Assembly: GCA_900642245.1 (NCBI GenBank)
Contig: CAAAJI010000144.1
Location: 96,413 to 137,714, forward strand
From: Fragilaria radians
Lineage: Eukaryota > Bacillariophyta > Fragilariophyceae > Fragilariales > Fragilariaceae
DNA length: 41,302 nt
Reading direction: 5' to 3'
A program made the position numbers and the translations under genes. How positions within the stretch are numbered: the stretch's first letter is position 1; each line of letters starts with the position of its first letter. Below are positions 1 through 8,915 of this stretch, piece after piece. The notes under the pieces were generated by a model. That model was not told the origin of the DNA. It made no database searches and saw only the letters and a program-made list of their open reading frames with translations.

Positions 1-735
1 AAAGGCATCCAATAGTAAATTCTATTATCAAGATACAAGCGGAAAAGAGAATAGTATGATTGAATCAGAGGAACCCATACATTTTGCAAATAAGCAAGTC
101 ACTGGGCATAGATGCTTTGAGCGACATTCTCTGTATAAAGTTGCATTTTCCAACAATACCATTGTTACATTTGACCCTCCGGGATATGTTGCACTCCTCA
201 TTGATGACAATACAATAATTAATGCAACAACATCTGCCAAGAGCTACTTTTTATCATTGGATACTGAATGTACCGAGGGAAACATTCGACTTAAATTTGA
301 GTTAGGACTTGATAATCTTCCCAATGAGACGAGATGGGAAATATTTGACAATACTTTACCAAGATTGCTGATCAAACGCTCACAACAGATGGCCTTGACA
401 AGTATGATCATCAATACACATCTTCCGTGGTTTTCTTTGAGAAGTGCCTTAAGGATGAAGCCTACACTCTCAAGGTGACTAATACTGGTGGAGACAGATT
501 ATCATATCCAGGGTACTACAACTTATTCCGGGATAACAAATTGATTTCATCCAGCAAACAAGTTTCAACTCTTGTAGAAATTCCTTTCATTATTGGGACT
601 TATCAACCAATGAAACTAACCAGCAGGCCATATGTTCAGTCTCATTCCTCGGCAACAAATGTTTGGCAAATTAGTACCCCCAACACTATCTTGCTGCTCA
701 TGGGTGGTGTATATATGGTTCTGATAGATCACTGA
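1..735 (+). pseudogene. M43/pappalysin-like secreted protein, 3' fragment (copy A), frameshifted
   Basis: The window opens inside this gene. Its translation closely follows the C-terminal exon of the minus-strand gene at 25821-27628, starting at KASNSKFYYQD. Frame 1 runs to about 353 (EIFDNT). There the sequence is one base shorter than copy B (actttacc against actaagacc), and the match continues in another frame (TKIADQTL, then ORF 427-735, ending NTILLLMGGVYMVLIDH). The C-terminal half carries the motif EKCLKDEAYTLKVTxTGGDxLSxPGYYNL, resembling Ca-binding-like or adhesive tails of secreted diatom proteins. The tail is hydrophobic. The shift would remove the last ~125 residues, so the copy is probably not functional unless the shift is an assembly error. 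The N-terminal peptidase part lies outside the window. The relationship to copy B is certain; the family name comes from copy B. Confidence 0.8.
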
Positions 736-786
736 CTGATCATGTTTGTTTCCAGTCTGAAAATTCTAACACTAAAAATATTAGAA

Positions 787-978
787 ATATCCCACAAAAT
801 TAAGTTATTTTTATTTGTTTAGGTTATCCATAAGGAATATTTGACATTCAATACTGTGTTGTCACAGTTAGTTTAAATCTTTTAATTAGTAATCACAACT
901 TTCAAATGCAACTTTTGTTGACCTTTACCTTCATCTGTTTGATCAACGGAATAGAAGATTTTCCAACATGTTTAAATG
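787..978 (+). mobile_element. Copia LTR (192 bp) with leader, arm A
   Basis: This segment starts ATATCCC and contains GGTTATCCATAAGG and AATTAGTAATCACAACTTT. It ends TTTAAATG directly before TGGGTACCTG, which looks like a primer-binding site (PBS) beginning TGG. The same order is seen in the 222-bp LTR at 32285-32506. About 120 bp of leader (979-1102) follow, but no gag. The ORF 906-1103 lies within this LTR and leader and is not a gene. Confidence 0.7.
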
Positions 979-1102
979 TGGGTACCTGTTTGTCTTTTCT
1001 ATTCATTACTGTTCCTTTAGAATTATCTATGTTGATTTGGGACTATTTATTTGTCTTATCCTTTATCTACAACATTCATATAAGTAAGTCAAGAAGACCA
1101 TG

Positions 1103-1479
1103 AAAGATCAAAATAAACAATACAGAATTGATGTTTGTTATATTTGTGAAGGTAGAATTTACAGGTCATATAATTAATGCATGATGCAATATTTATTGGA
1201 GTTTTGCTACTTGACCTAACATGACATTTGTATCTTCAAACTTTGATGAATTAAATTATACCATGAATTTAGCATTGGCATGAGTGTAAAGGTAGATAAA
1301 TTTGATCACAGTCATCCCAACATACAACAATATTACTGATCCATGTGATTTATGAGGTTCAATCCCCTTACAATTAGACTTAAGAAGCATAAAAGATTTT
1401 TCCTGAATGAAAAGAAATATTGTTATACATATTTTTAATGCTCTGTTAGAGTTAATTTGCAGTTTGAATAAGCTATATC
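1103..1479. other. No gene seen
   Basis: AT-rich DNA without an ORF, repeat or RNA gene that I can support. Confidence 0.5.
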
Positions 1480-2120
1480 CCTAGTGGTTTTAGTTGTGCA
1501 GGCTGTAGAAAAGTACACATACACAAGCATTCATGTAGGGACATACACAGAAGGGTTAAGAGTTAAGAGCATGCTGACGGTCAGATACTCTGTATTGACC
1601 ACAAGTTTACTATGATAAACTTAGTGAGGCATAAATATTGCTTATATATGGAGAGTATTATTATACATTCCAGGACCGGATCTAAGCTAAGACGGTTATA
1701 ACAATGATCTAAATAAAGATCTAAATTAGAAAACAACTGTTTAATTATAAAGAGTTGAAGGTCTAAGTTAATTTATCCTTATGGATAACAAACTTTTCCT
1801 TATGGACAAGGTTGAAGCTAGTTATAAAGAGTTGGGAGAAAGCTTAGTACAAGATTGCGAATCTTTAAGTTTAATGACAAAGATCTCTTGAGAACATCTC
1901 TTGAGAGAGGTTTCAAGATTAGACAAGACTAATAGAAAAATCAATAAAAGAGTTTATATTATCTGTGTCTGCTTTTGATATCTCACCGTAGAGCACCATC
2001 ATACTAAGAATCCTCAAAATTCACTATTGTGAATCTTCAATTTTGCCCAAGAAATTACCTTGTGTGAAGCATGTGTTGCTATGCTCAGGATGGTTGGTGG
2101 TCTTCCATGTTTTATTCAAT
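1480..2120 (-). mobile_element. Possible decayed Copia 3' end with LTR-like sequence
   Basis: On the minus strand, 2030-2100 encodes GNFLGKIEDSQ-stop. This matches the C-terminus of the Copia RNase H relic near 6115-6150 (CNFLGKMEDSND-stop). Below it, 1480-1990 is non-coding and includes two GTTATCCATAAGG-like elements (around 1785-1810) reminiscent of the Copia LTR, and a TATATATGG stretch. Boundaries are guesses. A chance similarity over about 50 bp cannot be excluded. Confidence 0.35.
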
Positions 2121-3865
2121 CAAAATTTAAGCCTAAGGTTGAATATTGACAGGGTTCCTCAACAAACTGTTCTCAACAATATGTTTGGTCTATCTTAGGT
2201 GCATAGATGCACCACAAGGAATTATTAGTCACCACGCACAGAAACAATAAGGGCGTGTTGGATGAAATCTCTGCTGGAAAGGCTGTAACCGCTAAATGGG
2301 TAGCATAGGTCAAAAACTTCAGCAAAAGCTTGCAGATTGAGATGCAATGGGCAGGATCGAAATCAAGATGTGAAACGAATGGTTTGAATTTGCAAAAGGA
2401 TGTACCTACCTGTTCAACAACAAAGACAGACACTGAGCATAGAATGTGATGATATAAAGACAGCCAACTTACAGAATTTACATTGATGCCAAGACTTCTT
2501 TACGCCAAAACTCCACTCTTAACTTCAACTGGATGCTATTGACCAGTTAGCAATGGGATAGATGTATATACCATTCATGCACAAGGCTATTGACAAAGCT
2601 GATCCAAATGCTTGGAAAAACGCTGAGACTGACATTCTTGATTCACTGGGACTCCTAACCCCTGTTGTTTCTTCTTGTTACCATCCTGTCACCTAGATAT
2701 GCGACATCAATTATTCTCACTAGCTTGTTTCTTCCTGGTACTACTCCTTTGGCGCCTACACTAATTTGAAAAGTTGCCTTACAATTTTGAATTATTTGGC
2801 TTTGCCATATAGTTGATTTAACGGCAGAATTTGCGAGTTTTTATACAGCCACTAAAAAACCTTAATTTGTGACATGGCTGGTAGTCAATAGTGCTGAGCT
2901 GCTGAATATAAGTCATGGAGCAATAATTGTCATGTGGCATAAGACTGCAGATTCATTGTGAGATTACCAAGATTGAAATGTAAAAGTAGACGTTTGCTAA
3001 TTTTGTCAATTTGCGATTAAATTGTTCATGATACATATATATGTTACGTGAAGGTACCTAAAGGAATGTAAATTGTTATGTATACACATGGCCCGGTATT
3101 ATGTATTGATTGCTTGAAACACGAAGAAGAATATATAGAGTAAAAGTATATTCTAATACTCCGGCATTTCAAGTTGTCAGGATGCTTACTGGGAAAATGT
3201 TACCATTTGTTGATGTGCCAGAGCGAAGTTGCGCTGTTTGTTAGAATCTCAGCTACGTTTTGAAGCGTATTGATTGGTTCTACCTTGACTTGGTTGTTAC
3301 ATACCTTGGAGCGAAAGTGATTACTTTTGGTGAGTAAGATATCACTAGTGAAGCACCATGATCTTCAAAATCTTACATCGAATTTTTGGAGTCGACAATG
3401 AAATATGCTCTTTCCCTGTATCTCATCCATATGATAGGGGATCACCTAATGAATCAGATGAGTTTAGATGACGCAATGAGTGCACTTTTGAACATTGATA
3501 GAGCAGTCATTGTGTGTCGCTTAGATGTCGAAAAGGGTGGAGATTGGGTATAGCGCGACTTGGGGATAGGTTTCAAATGGTCGGAATTTCAAAATTTTTG
3601 TATTGAGCAAAAAACTTCCGGCCTGTTTAACGGAAGAAAAATCAGTTTTAAAACGACTCAACATCCGAATTCCATTTGAGTATGAGCTAGACAATTATTT
3701 GCCATCAGCCGGCATTGACTAAATCTTCTACGAACATGTGCACGCGTTTTCAATAGTAGGTCAGAAGAGCGATTAAACACGTAAGAAATGAACGATGGTA
3801 ACAATGGCTACTATGCTAATCTCGTTCATAATTTCAAATTTTGGTAAGCGATATAGTTATCAACA
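2121..3865. other. Gene-free interval upstream of the LRR gene
   Basis: The longest frame (2173-2433, minus, 86 codons) has no recognisable features. Translations of 2460-2700 and 3240-3540 suggest decayed coding sequence with many stops, but no family could be named. The last 200 bases presumably hold the promoter of the LRR gene; no clear element was seen. Confidence 0.45.
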
Positions 3866-5142
3866 ATGCCAAAGAAGGAAAAGGTATTAGGTAGGGATAA
3901 GCTAGCATCGTCAACAGCTAACAGATTGAATGTCTTTCAATTGGAAGGAGACAATCGGAACTATGAAAAAAGCAATAATCATGCCTCCAATGAAAGGATG
4001 GATACAAAGGATCTAATCGAAAGCATGGAAACCGAGGCACCAGTCGGAGCATGTGCTATTCCCGATAGTTGTGGAGGAACAAATGAAGTAGATGAAACGG
4101 AATTGCGGGATACAAGATTATCCATGACACGCCAAAGTCTAGACTCAACCTCTGTAACAATCACAAGTGCCCGAGTAGTTGTCGATGTTCTTGTTGATGC
4201 GATTCCATTAGAAGACACACTACTTGTTAAAGATATCCCAAATGATGTGAATGCTATTTACAAGAAAGGTTCGATCCTAAGGTGCAGGCTCATTGCCATT
4301 GTTGTTTCACTGCTGCTATTGGCGGGCATTGTTATCCCTGCTGTTATTTTGACAAGAAAAACTCCGAATAATGCGGCCACAATTGCTCTTTTGGAAAAGC
4401 TTAAACCACTTCTGACAAAGGCATCCCGTCAAGAATTGGAAATTCCTTATACAGTACCATACCTTGCCTTGATTGGTTGCTGAACAGGTCCAATTTCATA
4501 GCTTACTCTTTTGATCGGCAGGTTCAACGCTTTGCCATGGCATTGTTCTTTTTCTCAACAGGAGGAACAGAATGGAAGAAAAGGCAAGGTTGGCTCACAG
4601 AAGATGATGAATGTACTTGGTACCAAAACAGCAACGAAACTTTATGTGTAAATGGAACTCTACACGTACTAGCGTTAGAAGACAATAATTTGATTGGATC
4701 AGTTCCGGAAGACATTGCTCTGCTTCGCTCTCTAACGTTATTGAATCTTTATCATAATGCCCTTACTGGATCCATTCCAAGTGAAATCGGTCAGAGTACG
4801 GAACTTATGCGGTTGTATCTTTTTTCCAATTCTCTGATTGGTATCATTCCAAGTGAAATTGGTCAGTGTACAAAACTTATGACGTTGGGTCTTTCTTCCA
4901 ATTCTCTTACTGGATCCATTCCAAGTGAAATTGGTGCACTTACAAATTTGGAAGAGCTTTATCTTCATGATAATGATCTGAGTGGTATCATTCCAAGTGA
5001 AATCGTTCAATTTACGAAACTTTCTCGTTTGAACCTTTTGAGCAATACTCTGAGTGGTACCATTCCTAAAACTCTCTGCAATCAGACTTCCAACCTTGAT
5101 GCTCTTGTTGACGATTCAGTCACATGCTCTTGTTGTGAATGA
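3866..5142 (+). CDS. Single-pass transmembrane leucine-rich-repeat protein, one frame shift
   Basis: Frame 1 (3866-4483, start ATG) gives a hydrophilic ~140-residue N-terminus, a transmembrane helix at about residues 142-162 (LIAIVVSLLLLAGIVIPAVI) and then EIPYTVPYLAL, where a stop follows at 4481. The next frame reads on without a break from 4471 as DWLLNRSNFIAYSFDRQVQRFAMALFFFSTGGTEW. This is the usual diatom sequence leading into the LRRs. It is followed by a cap (WLTEDDECTW) and about six plant-type repeats (LxxLxLxxNxLxGxIPxxI), ending CSCCE. One added base near 4470 would restore a ~425-residue protein. Such proteins are thought to be surface or receptor-like, but ligands are unknown. 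Either a recent pseudogene or an assembly indel explains the shift; an intron is unlikely because the homology is seamless. Confidence 0.85.
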
Positions 5143-6109
5143 GATATTTGGCAAAATTTGTAATTCTTGTTTGGAATGTTGATGCCTAATTTTATTTCTT
5201 CATTTCTGTCATTGTCAACTTCCTCTAGTGTCCTTTGAATAAGCTTCACTAGAATGAATTAATGTCTACTAGTCTGTACAACAGTTGTTATAAAAGTGAT
5301 ACTCGTATCTTGTCAGGCAAAGGAGCTCCAGTAATCATAGGTCGTAAGGAAACGGTATGTACATCTGCTCAACTGCAAAATTTGAAACAAACATCCCAAC
5401 AAGATTCCCAATTTGACACCTTACTTCTTCTCTAGTAGACATGCAAACACTTGTATGATGTCAGTCTTAACTATTGAATATAATTTTCAATGAATTTTCA
5501 GCCAGTGCTCAACTTTATTTGCAGATGGTTTGGTTCTCTTTACCTAAACACTTATGGTGTAATTAATTAAAGTCATCAGTACTGTTACATCACAATGGCA
5601 GCTATTATGGAATGCATTATGAATTCGGTCCATTGCTCACTATGTAAATGCAGCCAAGTAATTTATGACATGTTAGTGGAGGTGTGCCAAGAACTCCAAA
5701 CCTATAATTTACTTAGTGACAATTAAGTCTGATCAATATTTCATAATCCCAGAAGATATCAAAGGATAACTCTGATTTCTTGTGAAATGAAATATCAAAG
5801 TCCAGCATAAAGTTGTCACCCACAGCAATTTCTTGTATGCAGCAAGACAAAATGCTCAATTTCCATATTGCATCTACCATGATTACATACATTTAATCAA
5901 GGATGGATCCTAGAAGAGGAAGCTATTTGTTAGAGAGCCTCTTCACAATTAAATTTTAATCTTTAAAATAAATAATTAGTTTTATTGCTAACTTGAATGT
6001 CTTTTCTTTATTGTTCTCACACAAACCACATTACCTCACTTATTCTCCCATAAACTAAACTAACCCTAAGGCTAAAGAATATTGATGGTGCAATCCAATC
6101 CCTACCTAT
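5143..6109. other. Gene-free interval
   Basis: AT-rich DNA between the LRR gene and the Copia relic. The 3' LTR expected for the minus-strand Copia should lie below 6110, but I could not delimit it with confidence. Confidence 0.45.
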
Positions 6110-7263
6110 CTCCAATATTCAATCATTTGAATCTTCCATTTTTCCTAAGAAATTACATTTGTGTTTCGTGTAAGCATCTTTACTCACATTTCTTGGAAAG
6201 ACACCAGCATTGTTATCACAAGACTTTACAAAGACAATTTGATGAAGTCATCAACAACGTGTTCACGAACAAATGATACCTGGCGTCAACACATCTGGCA
6301 CAAACTCCAGCGCTCAAATTCTCTGCCATAAAAATTGCACCCACATTATCACACCTCATAATGATTGGGAGTTTCACTTCATTGAACATGCCCCTTAACA
6401 AATAAAAGATTAAACGGATTTCTTTGACCGCTTCTGACATAGCCACATACTTGGCTTCACTGCTTCACAACGTAACACCCTTCTGAGCTTTTGATCTCCA
6501 GCAATTTGGTACTCCAAGCAGATAAATGATCGAATCCAGTTACACTGATCCTAGATTCAGGATCTCCTGCCAAGTTGCTGTTGCAATACAAAATTTAGCC
6601 ACATTCTTCACTTTCATGTTTTGGCTGAAGCCTCAAACAATGCATCTTAGTATCCAAAACAGATCTATTAACTCTCTGCATCTCCTTGTAGGCTGCTAGA
6701 CTTGCACCATCCAAGCACTTTGACAGTTCCCTTATATGACTTGCCAAGTCTAGCCTTGAATGCTTGATAAGGTATAAGGACATGGCAACTCCATACCTAT
6801 ATTTTGATTGCATTGCAACATCAAACTTGCCTGCAATGTTGGGTCCTACAATCTTGAATTGAGGTGTGCCATGGGATCCATAATTGCATAAATTTGCAAC
6901 TTCTTCTCAATTTATCATTTCTACTTTTAATCAGATGTGGTTGCATGACATACGTCATTTTATTTGCTTGATTGATCTGGATCTTGCAACTTAAGTAGTC
7001 AGTAAAGTTGGACAAGACCGTATATGGTTCTTTTTAAAAAATAAACATTCATTTTTACTCGCTTCCATACCCTTTGGTATCTCCATAAAGATCATTGCTT
7101 TAAGTTCACCATGAAGCAACGCCGTTTCAATATCGATCACTTTTCCAATCAAGTTCCAGGTTAATGTTGTGACCAAAAGATTTTGGAATGTCACATCCTT
7201 GATAACAGGCGCATACCTTTCCTGAAAATCCACTCCAGGAATTTGACTGAAGCCACATGCCAC
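6110..7263 (-). mobile_element. Copia reverse transcriptase/RNase H relic (3' part)
   Basis: Minus-strand translations in several frames give ordered Ty1/copia pol pieces. 6991-7263 is RT start (ACGFSQIPGVDFQERYAPVI, then VIDIETALLHGEL). 6595-6813 is MQSKYRYGVAMSLYLIKHSRLDL...RELSKCLDG. Around 6450-6590 lie SNLAGDPESRISVTGF and WSTKLLEIKSSEG. 6216-6446 is the RNase H core AVKEIRLIFYLLRGM and RCDNVGAIFMAEN. The piece ends near 6115 as FLGKMEDSND-stop. The catalytic YVDD region is missing between about 7015 and 6990, and there are many shifts and stops. It belongs to the same family as the element at 32285-36399. Its 5' continuation is across the hAT insertion at 8811-8915. Confidence 0.88.
7256..7263. 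repeat. hAT target site duplication, left
   Basis: CATGCCAC, repeated exactly at 8811-8818. On the minus strand it is GTGGCATG, part of the Copia RT codons for VAC in RARLVACGFSQ. Confidence 0.88.
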
Positions 7264-7283
7264 CAGGCCTATCTATTTGAGGG
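7264..7283 (+). repeat. hAT left terminal inverted repeat
   Basis: CAGGCCTATCTATTTGAGGG. It pairs with the reverse complement of 8791-8810 at 18 of 20 positions. Confidence 0.85.
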
Positions 7284-7462
7284 TATACTAGTTATTTGAG
7301 GGGAAATCCCCTCGTCCAGTCATTCAAAAATTCCCTCAAATACCAACTAATTTAAAATGGCGCCAATAACATCAAAAAAGGAAATTACCTTCTAGAGCGA
7401 CTGGTTGAAGCTTTATGGGCTACAAATAACAGCTTGAGACGTCAATACGGCCGAAGGATTAA

Positions 7463-8697
7463 ATGTCCAGTGTTGTTTTTGTGAATTTGGCAGAGAGGAA
7501 TTTTGATGCTGAAGAAAGACAAGGAAACAAAGTTAAGAATTTCAAGTTAATCAAGAAACCTTGGCATTCAGATAATATGAAACGCCTTGCTGAAGAGCAG
7601 CACTCAGTGCATTATCTTGAATACAAGAAACTGAATAGACAAAGTAAACTGGATTACTTTAAGGAAACGGAAGAGTAGAGACCTCTTGCTACATTGATAC
7701 GTAATAATCCAGCATCATCAAAGGCTAAAGGGATGATTGTCTTTAACACTTCCAGAGATATTGTGAGAAATTCATTTGCCATCAACTTCTATTAGATTAT
7801 GATCCAGATGATTCTGCTGAAGACAATAATAGGACCACAGAAAATGTGCAGCAGTATATGGAAGCAAAAAATCAACCATGTAAGCCTGACAAATCTTGGT
7901 GGTTCCTTGTGTACATTCTATTGGATTTTACTGATATGGTGAATATTACATTTCAAAGCCTTCAAGGACTAACAACGTTAGTATCAACACAAGAGTTTAT
8001 GTTAAAAGAGCTTGCAGACAATATACGTTGTGAAGGTTGTGTCACGGGACCAATAATGCAAATTGCACCGGTTGTGGCAAATGAAGATACCTATGTGAAG
8101 GGATTGTATTTTGCAACAAAGGCAGATGCAGAAGAGCATATTCAAAACAAAGAGATATTTGTTCAGGACGTAATGCAAAAGCTGAAAGACAGTGATGTTG
8201 TAGCCTATGCTGAAATCCTTTGCTGTGTTTGCATTTTACACATTGATGCATTGTGGAACAAGTACATTACCTCCGGTCTTACCAAAGAATCTATTGAGTT
8301 TCAACAGGGCTCAATTTGGTGATTTGGTTGTGGCACTAAGATTACGCTTACTGGAATTGTACACAGAGCATCAGGTTATTCCTATAGAAAACAAATTCAA
8401 AGAGTTTAAGGTTCATATTTATTGGGAGCCCAATTACCGTAAAATGATTGAGGCCATGGACGACTGCATTTCATTTGATGAAGCATGGAGTATGATTGGA
8501 ACTCAATATCCTAATGTCTGTAATTTTTTTGTGGACTCGCAAGCGTTTTTCCAGGAACCAGCACTGCTGAGTCGGATTTTTCTGTCATTGGATATGAAAA
8601 AGACAATTATCGCACGGCTTTGACTAATTTTTCACTTGACGGGATCCTGCAATACAAGCAATTTGACGTTCTGAGAAAGATGAACACCATGTTATAA
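7463..8697 (+). pseudogene. hAT transposase-like relic
   Basis: Three frames follow each other. 7463-7678 (lysine-rich, LIKKPWHSDNMKRLAEEQHS) is followed by 7846-8322 (containing FTDMVNITFQSLQGLTTLVS) and by 8207-8623 (LPPVLPKNLLSFNRAQFGDL...). In the third frame near 8560-8697 a segment reads STAESDFSVIGYEKDNYRTA then LTNFSLDGILQYKQF. It resembles the C-terminal dimerisation end of a group of hAT-like transposases (xESDFSxIxxEK...LTDxSLEGILHxKQ), which I recognise by pattern only. Stops and at least two shifts make it non-functional. No BED zinc finger or DDE triad could be placed. Confidence 0.6.
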
Positions 8698-8790
8698 ACT
8701 GAAGTAAGTGTTTTGTTCTGACTCCTCATTTAGTCTAATTTAAGTTTTCAACATTCCCTAAAACAAGCTATTTGAGGTATTTAGTAATTT

Positions 8791-8810
8791 CCCTCAAATA
8801 AATAGGCATG
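8791..8810 (-). repeat. hAT right terminal inverted repeat
   Basis: The reverse complement reads CATGCCTATTTATTTGAGGG, differing from the left end at two positions. The flanking CATGCCAC target duplication follows at 8811. Confidence 0.85.
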
Positions 8811-8915
8811 CATGCCACTAACCTAGCTCAAAAAATTCCCTCGTTCTAAAAATCCTTTTTTATACAGTTTCGTCCGTTGAGAATCTTCGACTTCTCAAGT
8901 TTTCCCCAACCTCCC
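8811..8915 (-). mobile_element. Copia RT relic (5' part), beyond the hAT insertion
   Basis: Reading the minus strand away from the target site gives GIF-stop-ARLV, which joins to ACGFSQ at 7262 once the hAT and one target copy are removed. Further upstream, gagaagtcgaagattctcaac matches the segment for ENIPKNRR of the 35280-35340 Copia copy. The homology fades near 8915. Confidence 0.75.

Larger units (their letters stand above)
1..1102 (+). repeat. Inverted segmental duplication, arm A
   Basis: Bases 1-1102 match the reverse complement of 25451-26559 throughout: coding end, stop codon, 3' flank, LTR, and leader as far as aagtcaagaagacca. After that arm A continues with unrelated sequence (tgaaagatc) while arm B continues into a Copia gag relic. 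Differences are scattered substitutions and small indels. The true left end is outside the window. Confidence 0.88.
7264..8810 (+). mobile_element. hAT-superfamily DNA transposon, 1547 bp, decayed
   Basis: Imperfect 20-bp terminal inverted repeats (18 of 20 match) are flanked by an exact 8-bp duplication, CATGCCAC. That is the target length of hAT elements, and the ends begin CA as hAT ends often do. Several TATTTGAGG/CCTCAAATA subterminal motifs lie inside both ends (about 7290, 7330, 8770), a usual transposase-binding arrangement. The interior carries a broken transposase-like gene. The element sits inside a Copia RT relic and splits an otherwise continuous reading of it. Confidence 0.85.

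Noticed and set aside
906..1103. 65-codon plus frame with hydrophobic segments
   Set aside because: It lies inside the LTR and leader shared with 25451-25769 and is broken in the other copy.
4477..4483. An overlap of two separate genes (stop of the first, start of the second)
   Set aside because: Overlapping cistrons are not expected in a diatom nucleus, and the two frames together form one known architecture, so a frame shift is the better explanation.
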